In this document: piece after piece, positions 61,861-64,000 of the stretch
Layout of the letters: each line of letters opens with the position of its first letter
Numbering within the stretch: position 1 is the first letter of the stretch
Source of the DNA: Proteobacteria bacterium UBA2363
GTDB lineage: Bacteria > Pseudomonadota > Gammaproteobacteria > Xanthomonadales > UBA2363
Length of the DNA stretch: 64,000 nucleotides
Assembly (NCBI GenBank): GCA_002344355.1
Contig: DDTN01000026.1
Span: 1,020 to 65,019, forward strand
Reading direction: 5' to 3'
The notes under the pieces: generated by a model
Database searches by the model: none
Told to the model about the DNA's origin: nothing
Seen by the model: only the letters and a program-made list of their open reading frames with translations
Made by a program: the position numbers and the translations under genes

Positions 61861-62289
61861 ATGGCCGATGAGGCGATCCAGGCCAGCGGCGCGCCCGCCC
61901 CGGTCGGGGCCTACCCGCATGCGCGCCGGGTCGGCGACCTGCTGCTGCTGTCCGGCATCGGTCCCCGGCAGCCCGGCAGCAACGCCATCCCCGGCAACCG
62001 CCACGACCCGCAGGGCCGGCTGGTCGGCCACGACATCGAGGCCCAGACCCGCGCGGTGTTCGCCAACGTGCGCGCCGTCCTCGAGGCCAGCGGCGCCGGC
62101 TGGGAGGACCTGGTCGACGTCACCGTGTACCTGACCGACATGGCCGGCGACTTCGCGCGCTACAACGCGGTCTGGGCGGAGTTCTTCCCCGACCCGGCAC
62201 GGGCGCCGTGCCGGACCACCCTGGGCATCAGCGCGCTGCCGACGCCGATCGCGATCGAACTCAAGTGCGTGGCGCAGCTTCGCCGCTGA
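61861..62289 (+). CDS. RidA-family deaminase, 2-aminomuconate deaminase-like
   Basis: The 142-residue RidA/YjgF-fold protein has VGDLLLLSGIGPRQPGSN, GHDIEAQTRAVFANVRAVL, VDVTVYLTDMAGDFARYNAVW and FPDPARAPCRTTLGISALP. These extra segments match the 2-aminomuconate deaminase subgroup (NbaF/AmnD) rather than housekeeping RidA. That enzyme releases ammonia from 2-aminomuconate after the semialdehyde dehydrogenase step, and such a dehydrogenase lies two genes upstream. AGGAG precedes the ATG. Its last 29 bp overlap the convergent antiporter gene. Confidence 0.9.
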   Translation: MADEAIQASGAPAPVGAYPHARRVGDLLLLSGIGPRQPGSNAIPGNRHDPQGRLVGHDIEAQTRAVFANVRAVLEASGAGWEDLVDVTVYLTDMAGDFARYNAVWAEFFPDPARAPCRTTLGISALPTPIAIELKCVAQLRR

Positions 62290-63901
62290 GCGAGGCGCGC
62301 ACGGTGGTGGCCGCCTGTTCGGCGGCGTCCTCGAACGGATCGAGAAGGATGTCGACGCCCAGGCGGCGCAGGCGCGCGGCGGCATCGGGCAGGCGCGCGG
62401 CGGCGGCGAAGCGGCCCCGGAAGCCGGCCTCGGCCAGCGCCCGGCGAAGGTGGCCGACGCTGTCGGTGTCGGCCAGGGTGGAGACCGCCAGGCGCGCGCC
62501 GGACAGCGGCAGGGTGTGCGCGAATTCCGGATCCTCGGCGTCGCCGAAGCGCACCGGCAGGCCGAGCCGGCGCGCCTGCTCGACCGCCACCGGATCGAAA
62601 TCGATGCCGAGCGCCGGCACGCCCTCGCGCCGGATCGCCGCCAGCAGCCGGGCGCCGTAGCGGCCGGTACCGAACACCAGCACCGCCGGCGGCTCGGCCG
62701 CCGGGGCCTCGCTGCGCTCGCGCCACGGATCCCTGCGCTCGAACGCGCCCAGCCAGGGACCGATCCAGGCGAACAACCGGTGCGAGTACATGATCATGTA
62801 GGACGACAGCGCGATGGTGACCAGCCCGACCAGGGTCACCAGGCTCAGGGCGGGAGCGCCGACATGGCCGAGGGCCACGCCCATGGCCACGAAGATCACC
62901 GAGAACTCGCTGATCTGGGCCACGGTCAACCCGGCCAGGAAGCCGGTCCGCCGCCGGTAGCCCATGAAGCCCATGATCGCCATGACGATCAGCGGGTTGC
63001 CGACCAGGACGAAGACCGACAGCACCAGGGCCGCGGGCAGCTGGCTGCCGAGGTCGGCGAACGCCAGCTTCGAGCCGAGCTCGACGAAGAAGAACAGCAG
63101 CAGGAAGTCGCGCAGGCCGCTCAGTCGGGCGCCCACGGCCTCGCGGAACGGCGTGCCGGCCAGCGCGAAGCCGGCGATGAAGGCGCCGACCTCCTTGCTC
63201 AGGCCCAGCTGTTCGCCGAGCGCGGCCAGGGCGACGCCCCAGGCCACCGAGAACACCACCATCAGCTCGGGCGCGGTCGCCATCCACGGCAGGATCCAGC
63301 GCAGGCCGAAGCGGACCAGGACGAACACCGCCAGCATCGCGGCGAGCAGCCGGATGCCCCAGCCCCACCAGTCGATCGCCCCCTGTTCGGCGCCGGCGCC
63401 CACGCCCAGCGCGCCGATCACCATCATCGCCAGCACCACGGCGATGTCCTGGACGATCAGGAAGCCGGTGGCGATGCGCCCGTGCAGGGAATCCAGTTCG
63501 CGCTTGTCGCCGAGCAGCTTGATGATGATGATGGTGCTGGAGAAGGTCAGCGCCACCGCGACGTACAGCGCGGTCACGCCGTCCATGCCCATCGCCAGGG
63601 CGATCAGGAAGCCGAAGGCGATGGTGAATCCGAGCTGGCCCAGGCCGGTGGCCATCGCCACCGGGCCGAGCTGGCGGACCAGCGCCGGGTCCAGCTTCAG
63701 TCCCACCAGGAACAGCAGCACGGTGACGCCGAGCTGCGCCAGCACCTCGACGGCATCGTTGTGGCCGACCCAACCCAGCACCGCCGGGCCGACCAGGATG
63801 CCGACGACGATGAAGGCGACGATCGAGGGCTGCCGCAGGCGGGCCGCCAGCAGGCCGATGCCGGCGGCCAGCGCGAGGATCCAGGCGAAGTCCAGGAACA
63901 T
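62261..63901 (-). CDS. CPA2 cation/proton antiporter with RCK domain (KefB-like)
   Basis: The 546-residue protein has about 12 membrane helices (first ~390 residues; VGILVGPAVLGWVGHNDAVE, TFSSTIIIIKLLGDKREL, LTVAQISEFSVIFVAMG) and a cytoplasmic RCK/TrkA-N domain with the nucleotide-binding VLVFGTGRYGARLLAAI. It fits KefB/KefC-type K+ efflux or Na+/H+ exchange systems; no glutathione-site claim can be made. There is no clear ribosome site before ATG 63901. Its 3' end overlaps the convergent RidA gene by 29 bp. The 99 bp beyond its start to the window edge hold nothing recognisable. Confidence 0.9.
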   Translation of the reverse strand: MFLDFAWILALAAGIGLLAARLRQPSIVAFIVVGILVGPAVLGWVGHNDAVEVLAQLGVTVLLFLVGLKLDPALVRQLGPVAMATGLGQLGFTIAFGFLIALAMGMDGVTALYVAVALTFSSTIIIIKLLGDKRELDSLHGRIATGFLIVQDIAVVLAMMVIGALGVGAGAEQGAIDWWGWGIRLLAAMLAVFVLVRFGLRWILPWMATAPELMVVFSVAWGVALAALGEQLGLSKEVGAFIAGFALAGTPFREAVGARLSGLRDFLLLFFFVELGSKLAFADLGSQLPAALVLSVFVLVGNPLIVMAIMGFMGYRRRTGFLAGLTVAQISEFSVIFVAMGVALGHVGAPALSLVTLVGLVTIALSSYMIMYSHRLFAWIGPWLGAFERRDPWRERSEAPAAEPPAVLVFGTGRYGARLLAAIRREGVPALGIDFDPVAVEQARRLGLPVRFGDAEDPEFAHTLPLSGARLAVSTLADTDSVGHLRRALAEAGFRGRFAAAARLPDAAARLRRLGVDILLDPFEDAAEQAATTVRASLSGEAAPRT

Positions 63902-64000
63902 CCGGCAGGGTCCGCGATCGGCCTGGGTCGGAAGCGCAGATTAGCAGGCTCCTCCCCACGCCCTGGCTGGCCCCGGATCCCGGCCGGGTTCCAGGGCGAG

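Noticed and set aside
53207..62289. Type VI secretion genes next to the sigma-kinase unit, as in Xanthomonas PknS/EcfK
   Set aside because: All flanking genes were read; none encodes a T6SS component. The link may exist elsewhere in the genome, but not here.

Overview
The window is a very GC-rich, densely packed stretch of bacterial chromosome. Gene order and families point to a gammaproteobacterium of the Lysobacterales (Xanthomonadales): miaA-hfq-hflX-hflK-hflC-DUF2065-purA in one row, the AmgK/MurU cell-wall recycling pair, an MlaE permease with a fused STAS domain, TPR-type Ser/Thr kinases next to an ECF43-type sigma factor, and secreted proteins ending in the tail LFADGFE/Q. The species cannot be named from this sequence. 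I see no tRNA, rRNA, insertion sequence, prophage or CRISPR array, so this is mostly core chromosome with a few accessory inserts.

Layout. 1-10.4 kb: the end of a K+/H+ antiporter, a tandem glycine riboswitch in front of gcvP, a DadA-like oxidoreductase, large catalase KatE, a hemerythrin-like protein, a membrane-anchored hydrolase and an Acg-type nitroreductase. 10.5-19.9 kb (minus strand): S46 peptidase, miaA, hfq, hflX, hflK, hflC, DUF2065, purA and a possible 63-aa gene. 20.0-26.6 kb: a secreted PKD/beta-helix protein, then a two-gene unit of an FHA-AAA+ regulator and a Ser/Thr kinase with a repeat-rich C-terminus. 26.7-33.1 kb (minus): sufR-sufB-sufC-sufD-sufS followed by a coupled DJ-1/PfpI-GNAT fusion. 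33.2-38.9 kb: a DUF3185 protein, a second beta-helix protein, amgK-murU and an mlaE-mlaF pair without mlaD. 39.0-49.9 kb (minus): rpsF-rpsR-rplI, recC-recB-recD and an A-type Fe-S carrier. 50.0-62.3 kb (plus): asnS, a PaiB-like protein, a small membrane protein, an SDR enzyme, an ECF sigma factor with two tandem Ser/Thr kinases, and an aldehyde dehydrogenase/secreted protein/RidA set resembling the 2-aminomuconate branch of tryptophan breakdown. 62.3-63.9 kb (minus): a KefB-type antiporter.

How the genes work together. Translation is often coupled: hflK/hflC, hfq/hflX, sufD/sufS, sufS/fusion gene, recC/recB, recB/recD, amgK/murU, mlaE/mlaF and aldehyde dehydrogenase/secreted protein all share 4-nt start/stop overlaps. 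The most distinctive content is regulatory. Three eukaryote-like kinases each sit in a unit with a transcription-initiation protein. One is tied to an FHA-containing bacterial enhancer-binding-type ATPase whose GAFTGA loop is altered. The other two follow a sigma factor with threonines where ordinary ECF sigmas carry acidic residues. The SUF operon carries a palindromic operator candidate over its promoter and ends in an unusual two-domain protein.
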